Below are positions 35,455 to 47,481 of a stretch of DNA of 64,000 nucleotides, piece by piece. The position numbers and the translations under genes are program-made. Positions within the stretch are counted from its first letter, which is position 1. Each line of letters begins with the position of its first letter. This DNA comes from Acheta domesticus (lineage: Eukaryota > Arthropoda > Insecta > Orthoptera > Gryllidae), in the NCBI GenBank assembly GCA_031308135.1, contig JAHLJT010008756.1, forward strand, positions 105,055,271 to 105,119,270, read 5' to 3'. The notes below the pieces were generated by a model. The model was given only the letters and a program-made list of their open reading frames with translations, searched no databases and was not told the origin of the DNA.

Positions 35455-35830
35455 TGTAGCACCGTTGACCCGGAGGTCTTAAGGTTCGAGACAAGACGGA
35501 GGGGAATTTTCGACACTAGTTACTTGGCTAACTCGAATTCTCACACACGAAAAAAATGTTATCAGTGGCCCTCCTATCAATTGCACATGAAAAGGCAACG
35601 AACTGCGTGCCCTCTTTCCTTACTTTTCGTTGTCCATTGTCTCCTCTCACCTTACACACGCATACGTACATGCACTTCACTACATACATGGTCGGGCACT
35701 AGTTGACAGCCATCGTCCTTGTCAGTGCAGGAACCTGACCGGGAGGCACCTAGAGGGGGAAAACCCGCTTGCCGACATGTAGTTATCACGTTTCAGTAGA
35801 GCAGGAACACTGCTACTGCCCGGTATATAA
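35455..35830 (+). mobile_element. tRNA-derived SINE copy (diverged)
   Basis: The head has a recognisable B box, AAGGTTCGAGACAAGACGG, then GGGGAATTTTCGACACTAG. Downstream come CCTTACTTTTCGTTGTCC, CTCACCTTACACACGC, ACATGCACTTCACTACATAC and GAGGGGGAAAACCCGC, matching family order. The internal CCGTGGTTTC core has decayed. Confidence 0.7.
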
Positions 35831-36984
35831 CATGTAATATACTTTCGACAGAATAATCTAAGTACTTGTCACGCCTGAAAACAACAAATTCTCCTAAGTC
35901 ATGTTTACTTTCTCGCCATTCTGTGTACTTAAATAGAAAAAGAAAAAGAATCGTATTGCTGTGGCAGAAGTCGGCAGTTTTACAACAGAAGAACTCGTAT
36001 TCTGAGGCCCTGGAATTAAAATAATAGATAAATCTTGTTTCTAGAGGGAGGCCAAATTTTTGTTGAACTCGAACTTTAGAAAATTACAACAATTTTCGCG
36101 TAATATTGCCTAAAATATTTGCGATTTTCGAAAATTGCAACAAAATGAACATTGTAAAAGTACAATATGATAGGGACTTTTTACTCAATAAAATCTGTTC
36201 TAAAATTAGAACTTAAAAAATATCATATATAATTTTTTAATTTAGAAGTTTTTGCATAATTTTTGCTTCAATTTAAGGCAATTTATATATTTTTAATTCA
36301 TTTTTTCTTTAATTGTTTTTCTAGGGCAGAGCAAAGGATGCTTAAGACGCAGATCTCATTTTCGTTGAACTCTCTGAATTTTCGAAAGTTACGAGAACGT
36401 GAAAAAGTGCCTCCAGTAGCACCACCAGTTTATGTTCTTGTTCCATGTAGGTCACCAGAGGAAAACCGACTGAATCGACCTCGTCAATTGGAACAATCCT
36501 GATGAGCAAGTTATCTGGCACGTAAATATAATTTGTATTGTGGAAATTCTGATGACTTGCCATAACTTCGCAGAACAATATGGATACTTCAACAAAGTCG
36601 GCTGTGTTAGGGGGAAATGATTCAGTCCATTAGACATGGGGTGGCCTCCACGAATGAAACAGGCAGTCACCAACTTGTCAAGATAAATGACTCGTGAATG
36701 GGGGAGCGTCTACCAACGTTCTGGCTTCTCTGCCCTCTGCTATTCCGACTTTGTGTATTGATCCTACCGAAGAGCATACATTCACCAGCTGGAAGCTATC
36801 ATGTTGTACACTTTCATATTGTCAATTTGGTAAATGATTATTATATATACGCTCGTGTTAAACTTCCGATTTTTCATTTTACAGTTTAATTTATTACTCA
36901 AGTTAAGCATATATTTTTCGTTGCTACTCCAAGGTGTCACACGTTAAAACTGGTCACAAACGACAACCATCAATTTAAATATTC
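35831..36984. other. AT-rich intergenic DNA, with a possible exon-like segment
   Basis: Mostly featureless. At 36300-36325 a long T-rich run ends in TTTTTCTAG, a good splice acceptor. It is followed by an open plus-strand frame to 36502, and a donor-like TGTAG|GTCACC sits near 36449. No protein family is recognised, so this is not called as a gene. Confidence 0.4.
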
Positions 36985-37918
36985 TTAACCCGGCGGTGGG
37001 AACGTGAAGAATCCTGACGTCAGTGAGAACGTTGGATAAACCAGGACCCGCTAGTTATTAGAGGCTATTTAAAGCAATAATTAATTACAAAAATATTTTA
37101 AGTGAAAGATGCAAACAAATCATAGATCCAATATAAAGCACAAAATATATCCCAATTTTTTAAAAGTATCAGACAAGTGAACGAAAAATAAAATTGAAAG
37201 TGACCGAAGATCAAAGAAAGACAAAAAGGTAGCATTAAGTTAATAAATGTATTATTAACAAAATGTATACATGAATTAAAGAAACATTTTTAGAGTAATA
37301 TTTTATATAATGTTTATAATATTTTATGGAATCATTTTTACAATAATTTTTTCGACCTTTTTTATTTTTCCGAGAAAATGTTTTGTAGCCTACAAAATGT
37401 ACAATAATTTGGATTTCTTAATCATAAAACAACAACTTTATTTATCTTTCGACTGAAAAAATAAATATATTTCTTAGTACAGAAATTTCAGATCCAGTTT
37501 CCTTGATCTTAGGTTCACCTTCTTCACTTTCTTGTTTAGAATCTGAACAATGCAAACTTGCAAATGATGGATCAGCAACTCCATCACTTGATAAACAAGT
37601 ATCATTTTCTAAAATCTTGTTTATTAATTACATACATTTCGAATTGAATACATTAAAATAACTCCTTGACGACCTTGCCATGTTGTGAAAAAGTCACGTA
37701 AACGGGAACCTTGGGTTTGGTTTACCCATCAACAACTTCGAGTGGGAATAGCACACCACGTTTTTGTGATAAACAAACTAATGGTCGTCATCTGTTCAGG
37801 AAGATTCAATTTGAAGGTAGACTGGTGGATAAGTTAATAGCTAATTTCGTTCACTTAATAGACCGCTTTAAAGATGTCAATAGCTCTGACAGAAACAACG
37901 TTCCCACTGCCGGGTTAA
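36985..37918. mobile_element. piggyBac-like DNA transposon, internally deleted
   Basis: The left end is TTAA (36985-36988) followed by CCCGGCGGTGGGAACGT (36989-37005). The right end is its inverted copy (37898-37914, 16 of 17 matching) followed by TTAA (37915-37918). The TTAA duplication and CCC-starting terminal inverted repeats are the signature of the piggyBac superfamily. At 926 bp it is much shorter than autonomous members (about 2.5 kb). It keeps only a broken N-terminal-like open frame on the minus strand, so it is a non-autonomous derivative. Confidence 0.8.
37442..37681 (-). pseudogene. Truncated open frame inside the piggyBac-like element
   Basis: From the ATG at 37681 the frame reads MARSSRSYFNVFNSKCM, meets an in-frame TAA, then stays open for 61 codons with an acidic, serine-rich composition (ENDTCLSSDGVADPSF.., SKQESEEGEPKIKETGSE). 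Acidic Ser/Asp/Glu-rich N-termini are common in piggyBac transposases, and the position about 230 bp from one end fits a transposase start. No DDD catalytic core is present. The homology is inferred from context and composition only. Confidence 0.5.
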
Positions 37919-40894
37919 TGTAAAGTTAAAATGATCGTACTATTTACGTGATCACTCAATAAGGTCCTATATTTTTCACTAATATTCGCAAGTACGAAGC
38001 CAATATTACGTGGAAGAATTTCACGGGTGTTGATATTCCACTCACCCATATAGTAAACGTCGAAGCTTTATTTTCGTAATGGTTTTGTCTTTGCATGATA
38101 TACATTTTCTTTTACAATGCAATCCTAAGCGAAATGAAATTTAGTTGACGAATACGCTGAAAAATAAGTGAAAATGTTGAAATTTTCCCAATAAGGTGAA
38201 AGGACTTGATTTCAGTAAACAGAGTGATTCACCTACCGTGTTTCTTTCAAAAATCACCCGAACCGTAACTGTTATTTAGATGTTTTTTCACTAAAACGAA
38301 CGTATGCGAGAGGCTCATGAAAAAGGTACACAACATTATCCAATTCTTTTAAAATTAAGACTTCAATTTTTTAATGTGACATAAAGATTTCTTTCGGGCA
38401 TCATAACGAGCATGAACAGAATACTGCTCAATGATATTTTACAAATATTGCTCTAAGTTATTAGAATATTTTGAACAAATGTAGAGTTTGTATGACGTAT
38501 TTGGATTTTTAATATTTTGCCAATACTGCGAGGAAACGCTCTGCGATGCCATTCTGTTCTGTTGCTAAAATTGAAATGCTAAGGTGAAGAACGATTATAA
38601 AATGGCGGTTTAGAATTCAGGATGGATTTCAATTGTTCATCCAAACTCATTGTTTGCTACCAAATAATTCAACATTCATTTTATTCGTGTTTATATTACT
38701 TGTATAACTGTTGCAGCGTAACAAGAAGCTCCATTTCCTGCTCTCTTTCAATACTTCTTTTTGCACTACCGTAATACTTGATGATGACTTCCTTTCTATG
38801 TTTCTTGATTGTTTCATGAGCATTTGGCCACTCTTATTCTCAGCATGTAACAACCATTACTAGGGAGCTAAATTCCTTGCTAATTCGTCGACTTAATAGG
38901 GGGACGACGCAAAACAGCACCCGCACGGGGCACGCACTTAATGTAATAGACATGTCGGGGTCGGCGTGACATTTTAAGGACAGGTGTGAAGCAGCATTAA
39001 ATTCAAAGCGACGGGGGGAAAAACGAGCTCGTGCGGAAGCGGGAAAGGACAATAAACTGTAGCGAGGGGTGACAGTAGCCTTGGGATACGTTTCAGCATG
39101 GGCATTTGCTGCGAATTGTTTGACATTATAAAAGAACTCGCAGAAAGTTTTGAGTAATTTTAAACCAAGTTCAATTATTGAAAGCTTTGGCAACTTATAG
39201 TTATCCGCAAACTTTATTTCATCTATGATTTTAAAATTAAGAAGTTGGATACCATTATATTTCTTGAGTCTGAACGACTAATTCTCTTTCTGTTCAGATT
39301 TCTTTTTCTTAAGGTTTGACGCTTGGGTATCTTAGATCAGTATCCGCCTAAGCCAGCGTACCAGGGAAAAGTCACTAAAGATCCGAGTGCACAACGAGAT
39401 TGGTGAAATAAAAGGAGTGCAGTCAAACAGCTGATAAGTGCACTGTAGAATATGCCGAAACTTGTAAATAGTATGAAACATACTTTGGACTTTTGGTACA
39501 ATTTTGATAAAAATAAAGAAAATATTGACCTTCCAAATCAATATTAATCTATCCAGAAAGGTGTGGCTCAGAAACCTTTTGAAGTACTTACATTCATTTG
39601 AATAGAGACCAATCTGAAGCATTGAAAACAGACATGAAAAGACTGTCATAAGTAATATTTTGCCCATACGTCTGCATTACTGCTAGAGGGGAGTCACAAT
39701 ATGCTCGGAAACTTTCACTCCAAAGTACCGTGCCCTTTAGATTTAAAGTTCAAATGCAGACTAATAGAATTATCAGTATTACAATTGAACTATCGAACAT
39801 GGGCAAGCAAGAGTATAGTTTTTGAAAAAAAACAACAACAGGGTTTCAATTTTTTAGTTAATTCCTTATTTCTGAAAATGCAGAGTGATTTCACAAGTTA
39901 TATTGAAGTTTATGAATGACATTTCGGACAAATAATGTTCATCACATTCAGAAAATGACGTGTAAGTGTATGTTCTTTTTTTCATATTTATATGAGGTTT
40001 GAACAATTCAATTTAGTGTACCATACAAATTCTTTCTAGATGTAACAATTCTTCCTAGATGTAACATTGCACTACAAACCCTGAAGATGACAAGAAACAC
40101 TTGTCAAAACCTTCGTTTTAATAAATAAGAAATTTAATAATATTTATACAATTCATTACAATTACTGTCGTAAAAAATGACTAATTTCTCATAATAAACA
40201 TATTACCTCAATAAACAATTGAGAAAAAAGGAAAAATCATTGCATGATTAAGTAGGTGCATAAGTGTCAATTCATCTTCAAATACCTTTTTAAATTATCA
40301 ATTAATAACACCAAATAAGATTACAAAATAATTTTATATTAATGTTTTCTCTTTTAGAGAATAACGCGTTCACAATCATGCACAATTTGTATCATATTCA
40401 TGAATAATTATTCAATGTTTTCGTGTTTGTTTATCATAAAATGAGAGAATTATCGGTTAAGTGACCGTAGTAAATTCATCTCGCTTCGTGTGCGGCGAGA
40501 ATTTAATTGAGACATTCCTCTGAATATTCCTAATGTTGATAAACTCATGTAAAAATTGACGATATAATTTTTACTTAAAGAATGGACAGACGCTTTGAAT
40601 TTTTTGAAAATTCCCGTGTTCCACTTTGCCTCATGGAACGTCAGAGATACAATTTTTTTGTCTAATTGTGATATTATTCATAATTTCCTTTAAATATCCA
40701 GATAAAGTAGTTATATCTTGGATGGAATTCAGTTTTTCTCGGTTTTTATTCTTCATCGATTAAGAACATAGTTTGTAAATTCACTTTACGAAGATTTTGC
40801 TCTTCAACGCTGATACGTTGGTAACTTTTCTTTCTCGCGCCGAAAACGTTTTCTAGGTTAGGCTCACTATAGGATTCTCCAGCACTAAAACGGT
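37919..40894. other. AT-rich intergenic DNA
   Basis: Three kilobases without a recognisable gene. A 20-bp direct duplication (TTCTAGATGTAACAATTC-like) lies at about 40029-40065. It is followed by CCTGAAGATGACAAGAAACAC and TTGTCAAAACCTTCG, reminiscent of retroelement 3' ends but not assignable. Confidence 0.5.
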
Positions 40895-41165
40895 GACGTC
40901 ATTTCGGAGAGGCGCGGCCTTGCTTTGGAGGAGGTCGCGGCCGCGCCAGTTGCCCTGACAGATGGGTCGCGGCGGCGACGGCGACCTCCGGCGAGCCGCG
41001 GGCGGCGGCGTCGCACGCACTGTCACGTGCTTCCGGTGCGCGAACAGGTTCCTGACGCGGCGGACGCGCACGCACACAGCCCACGCACGCGCGCGCCGCG
41101 CTCTGGCGGCCGGCCGCGGAAAAACGCAGCCCTTGTGCTCAGCACCCATCGCCCTGGCCGCCTAA
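40895..41165. other. CpG-rich island 9
   Basis: Dense CG including GTCACGTGCTTCCGGTGCG (about 41020), which combines an E-box CACGTG and an ETS-like TTCCGG. Frames on both strands are Arg/Ala-rich artefacts. The motifs would fit a promoter, but no transcript is evident. Confidence 0.7.
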
Positions 41166-42006
41166 AACGTTGGGCGACCTGGCTTTTGATCAGCTGGGAC
41201 TTGGTTATCCAATCGGGAGCTTCAGTATCAAAAATCAAGTTGTAACGAAGTTCCCAATTGGATATCCGCATCCCAGTTAATGGTTGTCAATTCACTGTAC
41301 TCTTTAATCGGGCTATAAACACGTATCACCACCACTTATTACTTAACACCAACATACATATTTGTCGCGACTCCATCACGTAACATGTTAGACTTAACAT
41401 TTTACATGCTGAATTTTTCCAACTGGGATGGCAAACATACTTAGTCGATCGTTAGTTCAGGGTGTCGTTTGCTAAACGCCAGGCCAGATCATGAATGTGT
41501 AATGCAAGAGCTTTACTTCCACTTACAAGTTTTCGATATTCTCTATTCAAGTAAAATGAAATGGCCAATGGAAGAAATAATAAAAGATTTGAGGCTACAA
41601 CAGTGCGTCCTCTGAATCGATAATTTTAAAAGGGAAACAAGTCCGCTTTTTTCGAAAAAAAGAGTTGAGATATACAATTTCTTTGTTATTCTTCAAGCTA
41701 TAGATCAGTGTAAAAATGAAACGTGTTCAGCTTAAAGTATGTGTTCTATTACTAACTAAAAGTTATAATTCCTGAAAAAAAAGGACTAGTTTCTGAGCCT
41801 CACACAGCTAGGAAAGGCCTAAATTCTTAATGACAACAGTAATAGAGACTGAGGACTTGAGAAAATACAAAAGACGATGATCGAACTAAAAAAGGACAGC
41901 CAAGTCTCTTGTCCTTCCTGGCAGTCCTCATTGTGAGCTAGATGGGACTCTCTCCAAATAAAGCAGCTAACGTACGATAGGGAATATTTTGGTTATCTCG
42001 TGACAC
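41166..42006. other. AT-rich intergenic DNA
   Basis: No gene, RNA or mobile element is recognised. Confidence 0.5.
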
Positions 42007-42231
42007 ATGAGTATATACACGCTTATCAAGTACTCATTCTTGTTGGCAAAACGGAAGGCAGGTCCAGATTTGCCTTTCAAGAAATTTTATGTCTCAGTCG
42101 TTCTCCCAATCAACGGAAAGAAAATAACCGACGCTCAAAAAATTGTAAAATACATTCCACAAGAATATTTACATTTCTACCAGATAGTTTTGACACATCC
42201 ACAGACTCAAGTGGAAATCGATGATGAGTAG
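42007..42231 (+). CDS. Unrecognised small open frame, 74 codons
   Basis: The plus-strand frame from ATG 42007 to the stop before 42232 has balanced, non-repetitive composition, unlike the GC-island or microsatellite frames. It has a hydrophobic-charged pattern (KKFYVSVVLPINGKKITDA, then IVKYIPQEYLHFYQIVL) and an acidic end, EIDDE. It could be a last exon or the C-terminus of a decayed transposon protein. I do not recognise the family. No good splice acceptor, partner exon or clear promoter was identified. Confidence 0.25.
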   Translation: MSIYTLIKYSFLLAKRKAGPDLPFKKFYVSVVLPINGKKITDAQKIVKYIPQEYLHFYQIVLTHPQTQVEIDDE

Positions 42232-43169
42232 CTACTGATATTATTAATTTAGTAAGAGTTTAGTATTTTTCATGTCCATATAGCACAATATGTTAATATA
42301 CATCATTATACATTTATCCTGTGATTATATTGTTTCATAAGTCCAAAAATAAAGAAATAAAAATATTGTTTTTTTATATTTTATAATTTAAGTATTTCGT
42401 AATAATAATGAAAGCACTAAGTCCAAGATATTAGAGCAGTTCTGTACATCACCGAAATATAAATTTTAAGTTACAAGAGTGGCCCAATCAATCTCTAACG
42501 ATTAGTTCTACAACTTTTGTTTAGAACTTAAATGGCCCAGATGCCAACTGTGGATGTTATTACGTTTTTTTCCCTCAGAACTGGGAAACAAGGATTTATT
42601 TCCCTTTTCAAATCACCGATTCGTGTGTGAAACCTCATGTAATATGAGTGGAATGGAAATAGGCACAACAGTGCATTGTAAATGGGGGGGTGTAGTGGTT
42701 ATGTCCAGCTGCTATAGGGGTGCAGTCAAATAAAAAGTAGCAGCAACGCGTTCGTAATGTAGCTGATAATTACAGAAAATATAAACATAACGAAAACTCA
42801 TAATTCAGATACTAAGATCATTTGAATCCACAAAACCCTGCCGACATGTTAACAAGTGCGGACGCAATGTTAATGAGGTAACATACAACATGTGCATTTA
42901 GAATAATACAAAACCAAGCGTATATATGTTTCCCTTTAACATGTTGGTGTTAAAACGTTCAGTAGTGGAGACGCGTCTTAATGCGCACTATTGCCCGTAC
43001 TATGTTAAGAGTGCAGCCAGGTCGCGGCGGACGACGCTGCCGCTTGCTGACCCTACCGCGGTCGTCGCGACGCGTCCTGTTTGTACCATTCTGTCGACAA
43101 CTCTTGATATTTTGGGTTTCATTCATAGAAACTCGTTTATCTTCCTCCAAACTATGTAAGGTAGTGATG
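42232..43169. other. AT-rich intergenic DNA with a small GC patch
   Basis: AATAAA occurs soon after the small frame (about 42345), which could be a chance polyadenylation signal. A short CG-rich patch lies at about 43010-43080. No gene is identified. Confidence 0.45.
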
Positions 43170-43640
43170 ATTCAGTGACAACGCCGTTGCCTCCACGGCA
43201 TCTTTGACCGGGAAGGTCCAAGATTTAGAGCCTCCAGAACGGCGGATTTTCGACACAAGCTATGTAGCAGGGTCGAATTCAGCAACTACCTTAATGGGAA
43301 TTTCTTGGTTGATCAGTAGACTTCCGTAGGTTTTATTGTCAATACTAAGTGAATGCCGGCAATACACTCACATAGGTCACGCCATCTTTCCTTCTTCAAC
43401 CTTGTCCTCGCCTTTCCCCTTATACACACCACACTACCCCATATAACGAAGCGTAGCGAGACCATTCAGGAGTTTAGATCTTCTCCTTGCTGGAGCGATA
43501 CCTTGCTGGGAGAGATACCCGCCAGCCGATACGAGGCTCGGCACTACATTTCACGTTCCAGCGGAGAAAGAACACCGCCACCTCCCGGGAACATGCTTTA
43601 TCCCTACGGAAACAATGATGTAAGCAGTTGACGCGCTAGG
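43170..43640 (+). mobile_element. tRNA-derived SINE copy, near full length
   Basis: A degraded head is followed by AACGGCGGATTTTCGACACA, AGGGTCGAATTCAGCAACTA, TTGTCAATACTAAGTGAATG, CCGGCAATACACTC, CTTCCTTCTTCAACCTTGTCC and CACCACACTACCCCATATA. The 3' part AATGATGTAAGCAGTTGACG continues to GCGCTAGGAAATAAT. Family order is complete but the copy is diverged. Confidence 0.75.
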
Positions 43641-43859
43641 AAATAATAAACTCACTCACATCTCCAAACCTTTTGTCTTCCTTTCACTTTCTCGCTACCG
43701 CTTACGCAGAAGACAGTAATATAATGTTGCGCAAAAAAAACGGCGAATTTTCGGCAGAAAAACTCTTATTACAGGGCCCTGCTGACGAAAAAGTGGATGA
43801 ATATAGTTGCTACATTTAGAAAAAAAAATCCTCTAACAGGTGGTGTAGTCAGAATTCAC

Positions 43860-43990
43860 GTTTTGTGGGTCCTTACTTACATGACTATCCGTTAGACGCC
43901 GCGTCAAAGGCACAGGTGCCAACGTTTCTACCGCCACGCTGCGACATTCATCAGGACATGGTAATGCCCGGGCATCATTAAGGATTACAA
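43860..43990 (-). repeat. Retroelement-like 3' end with GAAACGTTGGC signature
   Basis: The minus strand reads CCTGATGAATGTCGCAGCG, then GTAGAAACGTTGGCACCTG and TTGACGCGGCGTCTAACGG. The CTGATGAA..GAAACGTTGG arrangement is a recurring end structure of dispersed invertebrate retroelements as I recall. No coding part is attached. Confidence 0.45.
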
Positions 43991-44280
43991 CATACGAAAT
44001 CTTTTCTGATTTTGAATTTCTAGAAAGCTTATGATTGTCTTAATGACGTAGGTATTTCGCATTTGAAGGTTAATAATTGTTTTACGTTGAAGCACCATTG
44101 AAGTGGCATCCATGCAAATTAAACTGAAGGGACATGGAATGTAATAAAGTGACAATTCCACGCCACAATGTTGAATGTAATTTTGACAGCTACCTCTCTG
44201 AACACATGTGTTGTATAGTGTGAAGAAAGGATTGCCAAAAATTCAGTCATTTTCTAGAAATGATTAAAAAAATAATTTCA

Positions 44281-45030
44281 ACGAATACGAGAGTTGATTT
44301 TTTATTTGTTTTATGTTCTATCTTTAACGCTTTATGTTGTATCTTTATGTAGTATTGTTTAAAAAATGGATGAGTTGTTTTTTAGTATTGAAATGGGGGG
44401 GGTTGAGAGGAGATAGATAATCTCCCAATAATAAACGTTTAAGTAGCATGTTTGTGAAATATAATTTATTTCAAATAATTATAATTATTTCTTTAGCATA
44501 ATGAACATTCCTAGTTGTTTTTTATTAATTTATTAATCATCAGTTCATAAAAAGTATGTATTTTTTCAGAAATAAGATTTGGTACTACTCATTGAAGTTT
44601 TTTCGTGTTATAAGGATGTAACTAGTGCAGAGACACTACACTATTTTTAAGTATTATGATAGTAATGGGAATACTATTTAAATTTTATAATTTTAACGAA
44701 TATGTAAGATTATTTTTTCTTTTTCTATTAAAATATAGCTATCTTTAATATGTGAGTAGAATTTGTTTAAAAATAGACAAGTTGATTTATTAGTATTAAA
44801 TGATAACAAAAGTTTAAAAGTAGCATTTGTTTGTGAAAAAGAATTTAATTTAAATATTTATATTTATGGAGTTAACATAAACTTTAACTTTAACATTTCG
44901 ACAAGCTTTTAGTGTTAAAATGGGGGGTTTGAGGGAAATATATTAAATAATAGTAAAAGTTTAAGTAGTATGAGTTTGTGAAATATAATTTATTTTAAAT
45001 AATTTTATTAGTCGCATTAACATAATGAAC
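44281..45030. repeat. Diverged tandem repeat, 150-415 bp spacing
   Basis: The landmark AGTTTAA(A)AGTAGCAT..GTTTGTGAAA appears at about 44437, 44812 and 44958. The preceding block ACGAATA.G..AGATT.TTTTT appears at about 44281 and 44696, and TAGTATTGAAATGGGG-like text at about 44385, 44793 and 44910. The third copy is partial. This is an AT-rich local duplication of unknown origin. Confidence 0.6.
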
Positions 45031-45984
45031 TTTACTTCACGCGACTAGTACATATAAACAAGGATTCAGTTCATGAAGTCGATTCCTCTATAATGAACCG
45101 AAACAGAAAATCAGAGGAACCGTTCCATTATAAATCCTAGATATACCCCAATATTTTCATAATGTGCATTTTTTATTTATTGACGTTTTAACTGTCCTAC
45201 TACTTACTTGTAGATTGTAATATTTCAGGCTGCCATATTTATAGTAAGCATAGAGTAAAGATTGATGCATGTAGTCATTGAACTCGTTAAAATGTGTAAA
45301 TATGTCTATTTACATAATGTGTATCAATTAGCCGTTTTTTAGTTTAAAGACATTCGTGAAATAGTCCTACTAAATGTCAGTCCTGCTCTGGAAAGTCTCA
45401 CAGCAATAATTCCAAAGCACTCGTATTACCTAATTACAAATTTTATAGTGTTTCTATCTTTGTTGTAATTTATTTATCGTAGTTAAACAGCTGTATCTCC
45501 TTAGTTTTCTGATCTTGTAAGTATTCCAATTTGCACACTACATAAAGATAAGGCTACAGCTTATCCATCAGCCCTAATCAGTCAGAGCAATATCAGTTCA
45601 TTGTAATAATTATTTTTAGGAGATTTCTCTCAGTCAGAAACATTTCAAATATTGTCTTAAGCAACAACAAACAGGTCTCCTCAATTGATCGCCATGGAAA
45701 TCGTTGCCTTACGAAGATATCTTTCTATTCCACTCTTAGCACACCATACTTTCTTCGGTACACATCGCGAAATAATGGTGGTTGGTCTGCTAGATGAAAA
45801 GTGTTAGGCTACTCATGAAAATGGATTTTCCAGGAAAGAGTGGATTTTTATAAGTATGAATACACAAATTCAGCTAAATGAAATTATTATTATGAATGAT
45901 ATTGAATGTCATAAATATAACATTTCCTGACCTCACCTCATTATTATAAAATTGAGAATAAAAATATACGCACTCAATACAGAG
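45031..45984. other. AT-rich intergenic DNA
   Basis: No feature is recognised. Confidence 0.5.
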
Positions 45985-46290
45985 TTTCACACTTCAGGTA
46001 TCTTCCCCAGAGAAGCATCGCCCCATTTGGGACATGCTGTAATCTCCCCATTGGTCTCCCGACACTTGTGGCAGTGTAGTGCAGGTAAGTGTGTGTGTGT
46101 GCGTAAGGGGTGAAGAGGGGAGAAGTTATGGAAAGATCGCGGGCAAACCGTGGCACGTTTGTTAGGGCACTGCTCCGACATTCATCTGACAAGAGATCGG
46201 AGAAACCAGGGAAAGGGGTCGATTAGAGCAGTCACTAGAATTCTCTTCCAGACATGGCCTCAATTAGAGCTAGCCTAGCGGGTTAAATTG
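45985..46290 (-). mobile_element. tRNA-derived SINE copy, 5' and 3' truncated
   Basis: The plus strand shows GGTCTCCCGACACTTGTGGC, AGTGTAGTGCAGGTAAGTG, a (GT)n expansion, AAAGATCGCGGGC, GTTTGTTAGGGCACTGCTCC, GACATTCATCTGAC, GATCGGAGAAACCAGGGAAA and GATTAGAGCAG. This is reverse family order. The tail and tRNA head are not visible. Confidence 0.75.
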
Positions 46291-47472
46291 AGTAGTTTTA
46301 TAACAAGGATCTTCTGTACATATACAGAATATATCGTAACCATTCTATTTAATTATTATCCTGGAAAATCGTAAATTTTGGTGCACTTTCAAATTTGGTA
46401 AGCTCATTTAGTTCTTAGTCACAATGATGTACTCATGTCAGAAAAGATTCATCGCTCCTTTTCATGAATTTTTCCCACGTCAAGTCACGCACCAAAACAT
46501 AAGATATAGGTTTGTATGCAACTTACTGAAAGAAATTTTAAAGAATTTAATTTCCGACGTAGAAAATAATTTGTCGTAGCCCATACATGCCCAGTGGTGC
46601 GTTTTCGTAACAACGCGCAACAAAGCATACTTTTACGTTTTAACAATTTCTGTGTGGGGTAACATCACATTCCATGTTCGATGCTTGAATTTAAAAGTTT
46701 GGTAAACAAATTGGTAAAGTGTTTGGTCGTTTTTCGTGTAATTCGTTGCTTCAGGGTTAAGTGTATTATTCGTGACTTTGAAGACGGAGGGAAATAGATG
46801 CCATCCACGTGCATAAAGATAATATTTTCTGAACGTAATGACATATTTTTTATTTGCTGAATGATTTATGTGTATTATATTCTATTATAACACATGATTA
46901 TTGTCAGTTTCTCACTTCTACAGTTATACGGAAATTATTGGTCTTGCAATATGAATATTGCGAAAACGCAACAATGAACATATATTACACTGTTACCTGC
47001 ATCAACATGTTTTTTCCAAGAAACTTACTACTGACGAAATTTTGGGATATTCTGGAAGAGAATTCGAACGCCTATGAAAGTTATGATAACTTTGTTGTAT
47101 GCTTTGCTCCTCCTGACGTTAAGATATAGGACAGATAAGAGTGTTAAAGATCTTGTTGGGACATTCAACAATTTTACAGGCAAACAGCTAATTGCAGAAG
47201 AGAACTGATCATAAAGAATAGTAAATATATAGAAATATCTGATTATTTTCAAGTCATCGGTTTTTCAATTAATTAAATTTATAGCTAAGCATAATATAAT
47301 ATATGTTTTTCAATAAACACTTTGTGATTCATTTATTGTAGCATACTCTCTGGGGGAAAGATCCATGTTGCGACGAAGCGGTAGTACTCCTACAACGGAC
47401 GAAATGGGCTGAAACACATCAAGGGGAAACCAAGTCGCTTTTGTTATAAAATCTTATTTTGAGTTTAGATAG
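46291..47472. other. AT-rich intergenic DNA
   Basis: No gene is identified. The 91-codon frame at 46854-47129 has no recognisable domain. Confidence 0.5.
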
Positions 47473-47481
47473 ATTGTTTGT

